From assembly GCA_029255685.2 (NCBI GenBank), contig CM055314.2, positions 43,172,772-43,236,771 of the forward strand: 64,000 bases of DNA, in the 5' to 3' direction. The translations under genes were made by a program, and so were the position numbers. This DNA is from Silene conica (taxonomy: Eukaryota > Streptophyta > Magnoliopsida > Caryophyllales > Caryophyllaceae). Of this stretch, positions 46,907 to 58,474 are shown in pieces. The notes under the pieces are model-generated. The model was given only the letters and a program-made list of their open reading frames with translations. It had not been told where the DNA came from and did not search any database. Position 1 is the stretch's first letter, and the number at the start of each line of letters is the position of its first letter.

Positions 46907-49900
46907 AGTGGTATCAGAGCATTACGGTTGTTGCATGCATGATCGGATTCATGTTTTATGTTAAACGGATTAACATATAATTTTCGAAAATTTTGTATTT
47001 ATTATGATAAATCACAAAATAATTTTGCATGTTAAAGTTTCTGTTTCTAAAATGGTTTTAGGACATAAAAATAATTTTATGGATTTTTATTGTTCATTTT
47101 TATATTTATTTGTATATTTTTTAGTTTAAAACGGTTTTAAACAACAATTAATGGGAAAAATAGTTAGAAATAGTTTCTGGCCGAGATTTTTTGATATGTT
47201 CTCACATGCATATTTAATATATTGTATATGATTTTTCGTAAGAAATGGAGTTAATATGCATGGATTATGAATTTTATGAGATAAATAGTCATAATATGAG
47301 TTAAAATGGGTGTAAAAGGTTATATTTCGAATTTGACCTTAAAAATTTTATGAGAAGTCACATGCAATATATAAAATACCTGTATAAATTTTCGGATTTG
47401 TTGGATTTATTTTGCATGATTAATGATTTTTATAGTAAAAATCGTATTAATAGTGGCTCAAATTCGACTTTAATAGTTATAGTTGGAATTTTGCCATAAA
47501 AATTTTACACAATGTCACATGCAATATTTACAGAATGTATATAAATTTTGGGAATTTATTCTCAAGTGATGCATGATTTATGATTTTAATAGTTAAAATC
47601 GGATAAATAGTGACTTATTGTGTTAAAAATAGTTAATCTTAATATTATGGCATAAAATTTTACCCATGGATGTCTTATATAATAGGAACATCAGTTCTAA
47701 AAGTTGGATATCAAAAAGTTTCTGTTTTTATGATTATTAATTTTAATGAGTTAATTAGCTAATAATCATGATTTATGAGTCGAAAATAAAATTTTCGAGT
47801 ATGGTCTGTAATTTTTGTTCATTTTCAGATTCTAATATGTATTTTAGGATGACTAAAAATTTATAGCAATTTACCACAAGTTTTTATAATTTAAATCGGA
47901 TTTTTAATCATAAAAACGACTATTATACGATTTATTTAAGAAATAAACCATATATACTTGCATAAGACCATTTTATTAATTTCTGAATTTTTAGAAAATT
48001 TCCAGAAAGTTTAAAATTTTTGAATTTTAAATTTCGAATTTTATTTGACTCATTTGGCCGTATTTTGTTTATTTTTCCCGAAAATACAAGTAATCTATGA
48101 ACAATAATGCAAAATCAAGTTATATCATGATCAAATATTAGTAGAGACTAAATATTGATTCCTAAAGTAAGTTGGGATGATTAACTTGGACATAAATTAG
48201 ATTTATGTAATTTTGATGATTTTAATAGTTAAAGTCACGCATATCCGTAAAAACCGTAAACAAATATGAGATATTTGCTCCCATAAGGCGATTTGGCATT
48301 AAAAATTGAGCATGCGCATACATATTTTATTATTGCAATTTATGAATGTCATATTTGAATGTTTTTATATAATTTGGAATTATGTAATTTTTCTTAGTAT
48401 GGCCTTAGTTTTAATCAATATTACCCGTAATGAAAGGGAATATTGATTCGGTTGTAATTTATGTGATCTCGTATCACGGGTTTGTAATTTATTTTCAGTT
48501 TTACAATAGAGTATGTATATTATTTTATTGTAATTCCGGAGATCCAAAAGACGGTGCCATACGGAGAGGAGTTCCGACAAGACGGTGTTTTCTTGGATGG
48601 CGTGCCAATGAAGTTCAAGGGACCATGGAGTTGGTTTTCGAATTTGTAATAGTTAATTAGTTTTTACTATTACTAGGAAGGCCATACTAGGATTTTATTG
48701 CTTTTATTTTTGCATTTTATATGTTTGCATGCATAGCCAAATCGCCATAAACATGCATATTAGTTTAAATCGTTAAAAACGACCGTGTCAATTATAATTA
48801 TCGAGTTCACCAATTTAATTCACTTAAAGGAGATAGATAATAAATTGACAAGACCTCTATATTAAACAAAATAATTGAGAATTAGCCTTACCAAATAGTA
48901 GAACCCGTGAGCTTCTATTTCGTGGGGTGGTGCTAGTCCAGTGGGCAGTACGAACCCCATTACGTAGGATAAGTGGGGCAATGAGGTGGATTCAGTCCAG
49001 TGGGCGGATCGCATCTCGATGCAATTGAAATTTGGTTTGTACTCAACGGAAGTGTAGAGGACCAGTGGTCAATGTGTTCCGGGCTAAGATGAATAAATAA
49101 TGATTTGTCATCAACCAAGAGTTCTATAGTAGAACCGGTTTATTTTAACCCACCAAACCATATTGTTGGGTCGGAGTTCCAATGGTTCACGATTTCGGTG
49201 GTATGGGTTTGGGTCTTGGAATCATTTATAAAATTGGATAAAGGTCATTTTATAGATGCTTTAACTTATTAAAATATTTACAAGTTGAATCAAAATGATG
49301 AATGTTTGTTTTTCCTTAATTTGTTTTATAACTGTTCATTTTTACTCCGATATAATATCATTCGATTGTAACCAAATATCTCCGCTAAACATCTTATGCT
49401 ATATCGACAAATAGAATCTCTTTCTCCTCACATAAAACCGTGTCTTTGGTTCTGGACAAGGTCCGTAGGAATTATTCTATTCCATAGAATTTGATAGGAA
49501 GGTCCTATGCAAAAATAAGATTAACATCTTAAAATTCCTATTAAACCATTATGAATTCTTATAAAGAAACTTAAATAGAAGTGATCCTAGTCAAAAAGTG
49601 TTGATTAAATCTTCTATTCAAACATGGTTCTAAAGTCTTATTGCTCAATTTAATAACTTATCGTCTAAAAGCTTAAGGGTTAAGAACATGACGAAGTTAA
49701 TATAAATTGGTAAATTGATTTGAGAAAATCATTATAACCAATATCACCTCACTTCATAGATATTAACTCCTATGAGGAATTAATTTGGAATTAATTGAAG
49801 AAAAATTCTTAAAGTGAGTGGGAGCTATGGGAAGACCAAATTTTTCTTAAGTAGTTAAGAATAGAACGAGGTTGAGAGAAAATCGTGTAAGACACGAAGT

Positions 49901-52900
49901 TAGAAACTACTCCAAATTGTAAAGTCTAAGGATGTTGGAAGTATGACTCCAACATATTTCTTAGGTAATACTTATGACATTGAGTTTTCATTCTACATTA
50001 TTTGTATATGAGTGCAAATTGGTGAATCATGTTAGTAATTCCATTTTCATGTGATTGAAGTATGATAAAGGAATGACAAAACCCGCTAATCTAAATGGGT
50101 ATTTAGAGGAGGATGTGTTAATAACACAATCCGAGGGTTCTTGTGAATCCTATCGTCCTAACATGAAGAAAATCGTATGACGATTTGTCAAGAATGATAA
50201 ACGTAAATGGAACTAAAGTTGTTGCCACTTCATCTAATATGACATTTACATGTCATATTATGCTTAACCAAGTTTTGGATTTAGAGTAATACACAAATAA
50301 TAGTTATTATGTACAATTATCTCTAAATATAATTTGAGTTTTGCATAAAAGGTAAAAATGTTACCATTACGCAATTGAAACAAATGTTGTACTCAATGTT
50401 ACCATGAATTGGTTCATGGTTAGGCCATACGAATCAAGGTAATATTCCAAAACTAAGGTGGAAATGTCATTTGTACCCTAAAACTCTAGTTGGTGCCCCA
50501 AATTTTTCCATCATTACTCGATTGAAAGTCGCATTTGAGGTTAGGAATCTCATGGGTTATGCGAATCTTGCATTCAAAGCAAGTCATTCACCCTATAAAC
50601 ACTTTAAGGTGTGTAGGTGAGTGAAATTTCAAATCTTGAAAGATATTTTAATTCTTCAATTGAGGAAATTAATGCGCAAGAAATTCACGTTGAGAATGTT
50701 GTGCATTGGCTCAAGAAGATGTTCTTGGAATTAGATAATGATCTAATTAAGCCTAGTAATTTACACCAAATAGATTGTGATAAAGTATCACAAGTTTACT
50801 TTCGTAAGCACGTTTATAAAATGCGCGAAAAAGTAATATTGAATCATATGAGATATGATTAAATCTTTACAATTGAGTGGGAGTTACTTTCTATTCCGAT
50901 TTTGTCGAGCATTTATTTTTCCGCTATGTCATAAAGCATGGGCATACAAGTCATATGAGATATGAATAGGCAAGGTGCCTAAGTTGTAGCCTATTTCGAA
51001 TGACAATTTTTCCTATATGATCATGAGAACAAAAGGTTTGTGGCTCATGATGCTGTCTATAAAGAAAGGAGGATTATTTCTTTTAGACAGAGTGGGAGAA
51101 ATTATTATAGAGCCACAATTTCAGTATGATGCAATAGGAACATGTTCTTCCTAGTTGAGATAAGTGGAAATTTCATTCGAAAATTAAGTTGACGAGTGTA
51201 ATGTTGTCTTCTTAGTGCAACGAACTTGTAACTTGTATAAATGCTTTATTTAGTTTTGACTCTACCTGAATCCGAAATAGCTCAGTTGATTGGTGGAAAG
51301 GGTTTCGCACGCAACAACGGATCTATATTAAAATCGGATCAAATAATGTTGTTGGATTTTAAAATCATCTACGATGAGTTTTTGAAAATCACAACCATCC
51401 TAAGAAAGGATGACAAGAGTTGAATTAGATAAATTGGTGGCAAAGAGTTTTCCACGCAATAACATGGCTTCGAGTTCAAATATTTTGACGTGTTGGATTT
51501 TAAAAGTCGTCAAGTATGAGCTTTGTAAAATCACAACTATCCTAAAAGGGAAATGTCAAAAGGTTGAATTCTTTAATTTAATCATGTGATAAGCATTTTC
51601 TTGAAAGTCAAGAAGTTATGTTTATACATGAAGTTTAGTGGGAGTAAAGTTATGTCTATAGTCTTACATGAATGTGACATGTTGATCATTATAAATGATA
51701 AAGATCATTATGAATGATAAAGACTTGTAAAAGGAATAAATACATCACTAGGATATCCTATTAATGGATATTAGCGTATAAGTACATATTCTTATGTCGA
51801 TAAGAATAAGGGTAAGTTCAAATGTTTTGAACTATAGAAATTGAATCCACATGCTTTCGCTGCAGGATCAATTCTTTACGCTAAGATGTATTACCATTAT
51901 CAAACTTCGTATACTTGGAGTATGACGAAATGTTACAAATCGAATTTGGAGAGAAATCTCTATGTGTAGCCATATAGTTCATCAAACACTACTGAATAAG
52001 TACTAAAAGGATGAAGCTAAATGTTTGGATATTTCATTGGTTTAATGTGCAAAGAGTTGCACAATACCAAGTTTAAAACACATATGGATGGTTAGAGAAC
52101 CATTTTGACTACAATCATAAAAGGAAGAAATCTGTTAGAATTATTCTATACAGTAGAATAATGAAGGTATTCAACAAATATGAGTACACTTATATCTATG
52201 AGATATAATAGAGGGAAGAGTCTCTCAGACACTGTGAAAACAGTGGGAGCTATTCTATTGTTAGAAAGCTTGTATCTAGATATGGATCAAGACACGTACT
52301 CGTAAGGTTAGCATAATGAGATTATGCATAACCAAGGGAAATTATAGTAAGGTTATGTGAAGCACTAAAGTTGTTAAGGCTTACTAACCAAAGGCCTTTT
52401 ATAGGCTTAACATGATAAATCATGTCATTTCAATTGAGTTGAGATGTAACACTATACAAGTACGAATTATAGATTATGTAGTGATTGATATGACATCAAT
52501 TTTACATATGTGATAATGCATTCATCATTTGAGTTATTTATAACTCACCCCAGGTCATGTCATATTCAAATGGGATGGTAAGACCATATTGAACCCCATT
52601 AAAGTGAATTGAATTATCATGGCCTCGCCCCTAGTTGCTTAAGTGAGGTGACGTCTCAATGCAACTGGATGTGTGATGTGATTGATGGCGAGTTCAATTG
52701 CCATAGAGTCATACGGGATGACTAATCGATCACCTAGGCATAGACATGTTAAGACACATTTGCCGGGTTAATGACCGCTGATAGAGCTATGGCGTACTCT
52801 TATTAAAAGACTGCCTGGTCGTGGCGGGAGCATCTATCTTGTTTCACATGAGTCAATTCTTGGACTAATGACTGTTCTCTGAGGTGGCATAGTCTCAGAT

Positions 52901-53260
52901 TAACTTTGATTTATGTCCTAACACCTTCGTAACTGGGGTTTATAAGGACATATTTTGGGTTATGATGGACTATGGCCAGCCGGAAGGAATAGGTCGATTA
53001 GGAATTGTCCACCCCTTGTCAGGGTTGAGAAATATCTCTAGGCCACTCGAGGAGAATAATAACTAGAAATGCGTGGCCACGCTCGGAAGGTATCTATGGT
53101 AGATAATTCCGGTCAGTAGTTATAACTCCAGATCGAGATAAACCACTCTAGATTTTAATCAATTGCCGGCACGACCTGAGAGGACGCCATGCATTGAGTG
53201 GGAGATAGTAATAGGACAAGAGAATTGGTGACACACACTTGTCTCGGACAAGTGGGAGAT
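46907..53260 (+). other. 6.35-kb internal region without recognisable genes
   Basis: AT-rich sequence with only short frames. The longest, 50617-50862, encodes 81 residues (EISNLERYFNSSIEEINAQE and onward) with no family I recognise. The 5' 1.8 kb resembles the leader at 58461-60960 (for example TTAGTATGGCCTTAGTTTT near 48396 and 60037). The last 650 bp resembles 56640-57270. The middle, about 49400-52500, has no counterpart that I see in the window. Confidence 0.7.
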
Positions 53261-54580
53261 TGTTGGAGGAAGTGTCCTCGACAATAGTGTGTTGACGTAA
53301 TTAAAACTCATTTGAATGAAACACAACTGGGAGTGTTACTCTTTTAAAGTCGACTGATCAACATTTACCGATAATGATTGGCTCTCTAGAGTTTGACATT
53401 ATCGTCATATGATGGTGGTGATCAGTTGATCCCTTAAGGTCATATCTTTAGGGAATTCCGTCTCAATGGAATAATTAATTAATTAATAATGTATTGGATA
53501 CAAATTAATTAATAACTAGAAATTTTGGAAATAATTTTATATGACGAATATTTTATAATGGGATTATAATAATAATAGTCAAAGTAATAAAATCGTTTTA
53601 TTACTCGGTTTTTATTTATTCGTTTGGGAAACGATTAAATTGAGAATGAACACGGTTGATCATAAAATTACAAAGAGTTGTAATTAAAATTATGATATTA
53701 CATTTTATACAATAATAATTTCGAAATATTGGAATTATTATTTAAATGTAATAAATTTGTAAATTATGAATTTTAATAGTTAAAATTGCACAATTAACAA
53801 ATAGGGTCATGTGTTATGCAACATGTGTGACATATTACAAATTAACACAATTGACAAAGATAAAATGGGGTCAATATTAACCCCATTTCAGCCGTGTAGT
53901 ATAGAGGTAGTATTGAGGTTGTGTGTGCATTGTGATTGAGTGTGTAAGTGTTCAAAGGTGTGTAAGATGTGTAAGGAACATGTAAGGCATCTTTGTTCCT
54001 TTTGGCATTGTGTAAGAGGCCATGCATAGGCTCTTCCTTGCTTCTTTGGCCAGCCATAATGCTTGCACAAGCAAGCTTATGTGCTTATATAAACACACTC
54101 ACTACACACTTATGACATGCTAGTTTTTTGGCTAAGTGATTATTGTTGGTGGCTGCTTAATAATCTCACTAACACATTCATACTACAACTCCATTCTCCC
54201 ATTTTCTTAAGTAAAATGGTTTTTACTAAGAAAATAATTATTTCCATACTAATAATATTATGGGTAATATTTTTCATATTTCTAGTATACTAATACTAAT
54301 TTTCTAGTAACAAAATTTGTATTAGTTTGAGATCGGGTCCTTGATACGCACCTTTAGGAGACGATTTTTGTTAGATCGTTACAAGAGGATTTCGGTTATT
54401 TGAAGACTCAAATAATAGGTGATTATTGAGTATAAACATTCTAAAACCAATGTAAGGACTATCACATCTTATGATATCATCATGCATGCATAAGATCCAT
54501 TTAAGTTTTTATGACTAAACTTAAAGAAACAAAACTCACATAAGACATGAGTATAAAATCAGGAATTTCGGTTCCAAACA
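53261..54580 (+). repeat. 3' LTR of the non-coding copia-type element
   Basis: 1,320 bp, same ends as the 5' LTR, followed by the CAGCT target duplication. Confidence 0.93.
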
Positions 54581-55030
54581 CAGCTCTCCTTGTGTTTGGT
54601 TAGACTTGCTTGCGGCGAGAGTCGGGCTTAGTTGGACCGTACTAGATAAGTGGGTTGGGATTAGTTAGGACGAGAGTTCAACTAGACTTGACCCAAGGAC
54701 CACCTCATATCGAGAGATAGGGACACACCTAGCCTTCACCCTCCGTTATTCCTTTTATATCGACTTAGACTAGACCCCTCCTACTTGAGTGACCCCGAGA
54801 TCCTAGCCTTTTCTCTCATTGTGTTTACTTAGTTGTTCATTTAATTTATTTTGTTAGTTTAGAATTTAGAATACAAATCAATCTTGTTGACCGACTAAAC
54901 TAGAACTAAAACGAGATTTATAGCGTAACCCCACCATCCTTTGTGTTCGACCCTAAATTATACTACTTAATTTGGGAGTTTATAAATTGTTTTTGGTGCC
55001 GGAATTGACGACCAAAACCGGCCATCAAAA

Positions 55031-55048
55031 TGGCGCCGTTGCCGGGGA
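55031..55048 (+). promoter_or_regulatory. Primer-binding site, tRNA-Asp type
   Basis: TGGCGCCGTTGCCGGGGA, three bases after the LTR end at 55027. Identical to the site in the minus-strand Athila-like element. Confidence 0.9.
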
Positions 55049-55225
55049 TGGTGCTTTGTTAGATATAAGTTTTTGTTGAGTTTTAGGACTAGTCTTTTAT
55101 TTGCTTTAAAAAAAAAAGACAAAAAAATAGAATATTTGAAAAAAGAAAAAAAATATGTTGTTTCTTTATTTCTTGCATTTTTAGTTATAGTTTTAGTCCT
55201 TGCATTTAGAGTCTTTCTTGTTATT

Positions 55226-55849
55226 ATGTCTTCATACATGACTTTACGTGACCATAGTAGACTCGGCCCAAAGTTGTGTGACTCTCCAATTGATATTGGA
55301 GAGGACGTGGAGCTTGGGCTACATCCGGAGTGGGTTGAGATCTTTGAGAAAGATTCATTCCGAGGGTTACCTAATGAGTGTGTGCTTGACCATGTTAAAC
55401 GTTTTAATAGAAAGTGTCTTTTGGTGAGAAATAATGGAGTGCCAATTCATGTTGTGAAACTTATGCTTTTTCCTCTTACTCTTGGGGATGGAGCCGAGGA
55501 ATGGTTATATTCTCACCCTCCTAGCACATTTTCTACTTGGGATGATCTTGCCCAAGCCTTTCTTGCCAAATATTTTCCACCTTCGAAAACCGCTAAACTA
55601 AGAAATGAGATAGTTTCTTCTCATCAAGGCGAGTTTGAGAATTTGAGTGAGGCTTGGGAAAGGTTAAATGAACATTTGATAGCTTGTCCTCATCATGGGA
55701 TCCCAAGTTGGCTAATTATGCAAACTTTCTTTAACAATTTACATCAATCCGTTAAAGAATTGATAAATGCTTCGGCCGGAGGTGCCTTTTATGATTTGGG
55801 TGATGATGAGGCAAGATCTTTGCTTGAGAAAGGTTCATTTAAGAAATGA
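55226..55849 (+). CDS. Athila/Tat-like gag, N-terminal domain
   Basis: I place the start at the ATG at 55226 (MSSYMTLRDH); the same frame is open upstream to 55073 but that part is a hydrophobic and lysine-rich leader with no gag similarity. The domain is a retrotransposon gag of the type found in Athila/Tat elements. Signature stretches are VKLMLFPLTLGDGAEEWLYS, FSTWDDLAQAFLAKYFPP, EFENLSEAWERLNEHLIACP and FFNNLHQSVKELINASAGG. Family knowledge: this is the capsid-forming part. The frame ends where copia-type sequence begins, so only the front of gag is here and no zinc knuckle or protease follows. It is broken. Confidence 0.85.
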   Translation: MSSYMTLRDHSRLGPKLCDSPIDIGEDVELGLHPEWVEIFEKDSFRGLPNECVLDHVKRFNRKCLLVRNNGVPIHVVKLMLFPLTLGDGAEEWLYSHPPSTFSTWDDLAQAFLAKYFPPSKTAKLRNEIVSSHQGEFENLSEAWERLNEHLIACPHHGIPSWLIMQTFFNNLHQSVKELINASAGGAFYDLGDDEARSLLEKGSFKK

Positions 55850-57270
55850 TATTGATTGAGTGAAAGTTGATCAATATAGAGAGAGTGATATTGTTTTTAG
55901 TGGGAGTGATATTCATTAGAAAATTAAACCTACCATTTAGAGAGAATGGTGATTCTTTAAAGTGTAAAGAATAAGAGGTTTTCAATTCTACGTGAAAACG
56001 AATATTGAACATCATAGGATGATGGAGCTTTACGGGAGAGTTTATTGTATTGACAATGAAACGTCACCCATTAGAAATCAAAAGGGTTGGATAAATTAAT
56101 CATATTGATGAATAAAGAATCACGTGGTGATTCATACAACCTAAAACTTTTGATTAATAGCCAAGGTAATTGAAAATGATGGGTTCTCGAGGAGAACTAG
56201 TTATGATGACATCAATAACTACAAAATAGATTGAGATACAAAAGTGAATAGGTACCTTGGAGCGATAAGTTGATCCCTCTAATATACCAATACGTCACTA
56301 GTTATAAGATAACAGCGGGAGCTTCTTTCAGGGAAAGAAACTCAAAATCTAGAATGAGTTCTAGACATGTACTCAAATAATATCATATCATACGAGATAA
56401 TATGAGTCAGAAGGAGACTAAAATTTGTAGGTTTTGGAAGAATATGAATAAAAGGGTTATTCACAAATTCAAACCACCAATACAAATTGATGAATGTGCA
56501 TCAAATGCTATGGAGCAGTAATATTGTATTGACTGTCCATACATGACAATATCGTTTGAGTTATAATTAATTCACAATTGAAAGATACTTTGTCAAATCC
56601 AAAATGGGTTGTAAGAGACAATTTTGAACCCCATAAAGTGAACTGGATTAACTTAGTATAGCCCCTAGCCGCTTATATGAGGTGACATCTCGAAGCGACT
56701 AGAGTGTGAGGCGATTGATGGCAAGTTCAAATGCCATAGAGTCATATGGGATGACTAGTCGATCACATAGGCAGACTGTAAGAGACACTCTGTCGGGCAA
56801 AGTGACCGATTATAGAGTTCTTGAAATTTTATAATAGCCCGGTCATGGCAAGAGCTGCTATAGTATTCCTATGAGTAAATTCTTAGATTAAAGACTACTC
56901 ACCCAAGATGGCACAATTTTGGCATAGCCTTGATTAGACTTTTCGTAACTGGAGTCGAATGGGATTGTTTTGGGTTGTGTTAGGCTGTGGCTAATCGAAG
57001 GGAGTAGTGCGATAGGAATTGTCCATCCCTTTGTCAGGGTTGTTCAAATCTCAAGGCCACTCGAGGAGAAGTTAACTGGATATGCGTGGCCACGCTCGGA
57101 AGGTATCTATGGTAGATAATTCCTATCAAACAGTTAATCTCCAGATCGAGGAAACCACTCATGATAGGATCAAATGCAAGTACGACCAGAGAGACAGCTT
57201 GCATTGAGTGGGAGATTGTAATAGGACAAGAGAATTGGTGACGCACACTTGTCGAGGACAAGTGGGAGAT

Positions 57271-58460
57271 TGTTGGGAAATGTATCCTCAACAATAGTGC
57301 GATCACTTAATTAAATCTGATGACGAGAATACGCAAGGGATGATACAAAATTATATAGTCAACTGACCAACATTAATCAGTAATGATTGGCTAGCTAGAA
57401 GTTTGACATTACTGTCGTATGACGGTGGTGGTCAGTTGATCCCTTTAGGTCACACCTATAGGACAACTCTCTTAATGATAAAAGAAATGACTGTATATGG
57501 ATACAAGTAAGTTTAATCCTAGTTTATTAAATGGATAAGGAAGGATTTATAATAAGATTATAAATAAAGTTTTTAAACGAAATGTCGTTATTAAAACCTA
57601 GATGTTTATGAAACATTTAAGGAATGAATTAATATTACAAATATTGTAATATCATGCATTATAGAAAAATATTAACTAGATGTAAGTAATTAAGAATTAC
57701 TACAAGTTTATGGATAAATGTTTAAATTGGTTAAACTAATTATATTCATAAAATCAAGTATACGATCAATGTAATTGTTACGTATCTTTTAATATGAAAT
57801 GTGTACAAGTCCATTTATGTGAAATGGACCGTGTGAGGTCGTGTGACACTGTAACACACAAACACATTTTGCACAACTTAACACATTATATGATAATGTG
57901 TTAAGAAGAGACATCTACTTAATGCATGGTCTTGAAGAGGGAACATTGTGTGAATTGAGGTGCCCATGTATTGGGCACCCTACCCAAACTCATGACAACA
58001 TCTAGAGAAGGACAACAGGAGTTTTGTTCATCTCAATTCATTATTCCACTTCAATTTAGGGTTTTGCTAGTGTGAGAAAATAAAAAGCTCTTGGTGTTTT
58101 TCTCTCCCAAAACCGTGCCACCTTCTTCCATTCTAGATTGATCTTCAAACAATATTATACTAAAAGTAGTGATAATATTATTGATCATATACTAGGCTTT
58201 TGTGTTTGATTCTAGCAAAATAAACACAAATATGTTAAGAGTAGTGTGTCTTGGGTGCATCTTGGAGGAGATATCCTACATTGGATATTAGCTTGGAAGA
58301 TCATCCGTGCCATTCTCGTCGAAATAGGGAGTTTTCGATTCTTTATTCCGCATTATAATAAGCATGCATAAGATCTAAAATATATATAATTAAAATGTTA
58401 ATTATCCATTTTATTAGTATGGCTAAAATATATTAGGTTTTGAGACCTAAGAACCTAACA
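57271..58460 (+). repeat. Copia LTR flanked by internal sequence on both sides (1,190 bp)
   Basis: TGTTGGGAAATG...GAACCTAACA with TG...CA ends. Minus-strand relatives lie at 13901-15061 and 15062-16554. It is followed by the primer-binding site at 58463. Confidence 0.87.
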
Positions 58461-58474
58461 ATTGGTATCAGAAC

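Larger units (their letters stand above)
45587..54580 (+). mobile_element. Non-coding copia-type LTR element, structurally complete (8,994 bp)
   Basis: LTRs of exactly 1,320 bp lie at 45587-46906 and 53261-54580 (TGTTGGAGG...TTCCAAACA). They are flanked by CAGCT duplications at 45582-45586 and 54581-54585. Primer-binding site TGGTATCAGAGC lies at 46909-46920; a hairpin (53236-53254) and purine tract AGTGGGAGAT abut the 3' LTR. I count about 17 differences between the LTRs, roughly 1.3 percent, which suggests an age of under about a million years at usual plant rates. The 6.35-kb internal region shows no gag or pol domain. Its 5' leader and 3' region resemble those of the copia family at 55850-62104, so it is probably a non-autonomous relative. 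Confidence 0.9.
43271..55850 (+). mobile_element. Athila/Tat-like Ty3/gypsy element, plus strand, partial, with a 9-kb insertion in its LTR
   Basis: The LTR begins TGATGCCCC at 43271 and ends CCATCA at 55027. Without the nested copia-type element (45587-54580) it is about 2.76 kb. The primer-binding site TGGCGCCGTTGCCGGGGA lies at 55031-55048. The gag domain follows (55226-55849) and then sequence changes to a copia 3' region, so the rest of the element is absent. It is a separate family from 20047-28268: the LTR is longer and lacks the GGTCGACCGACC modules. It is broken. Confidence 0.85.
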
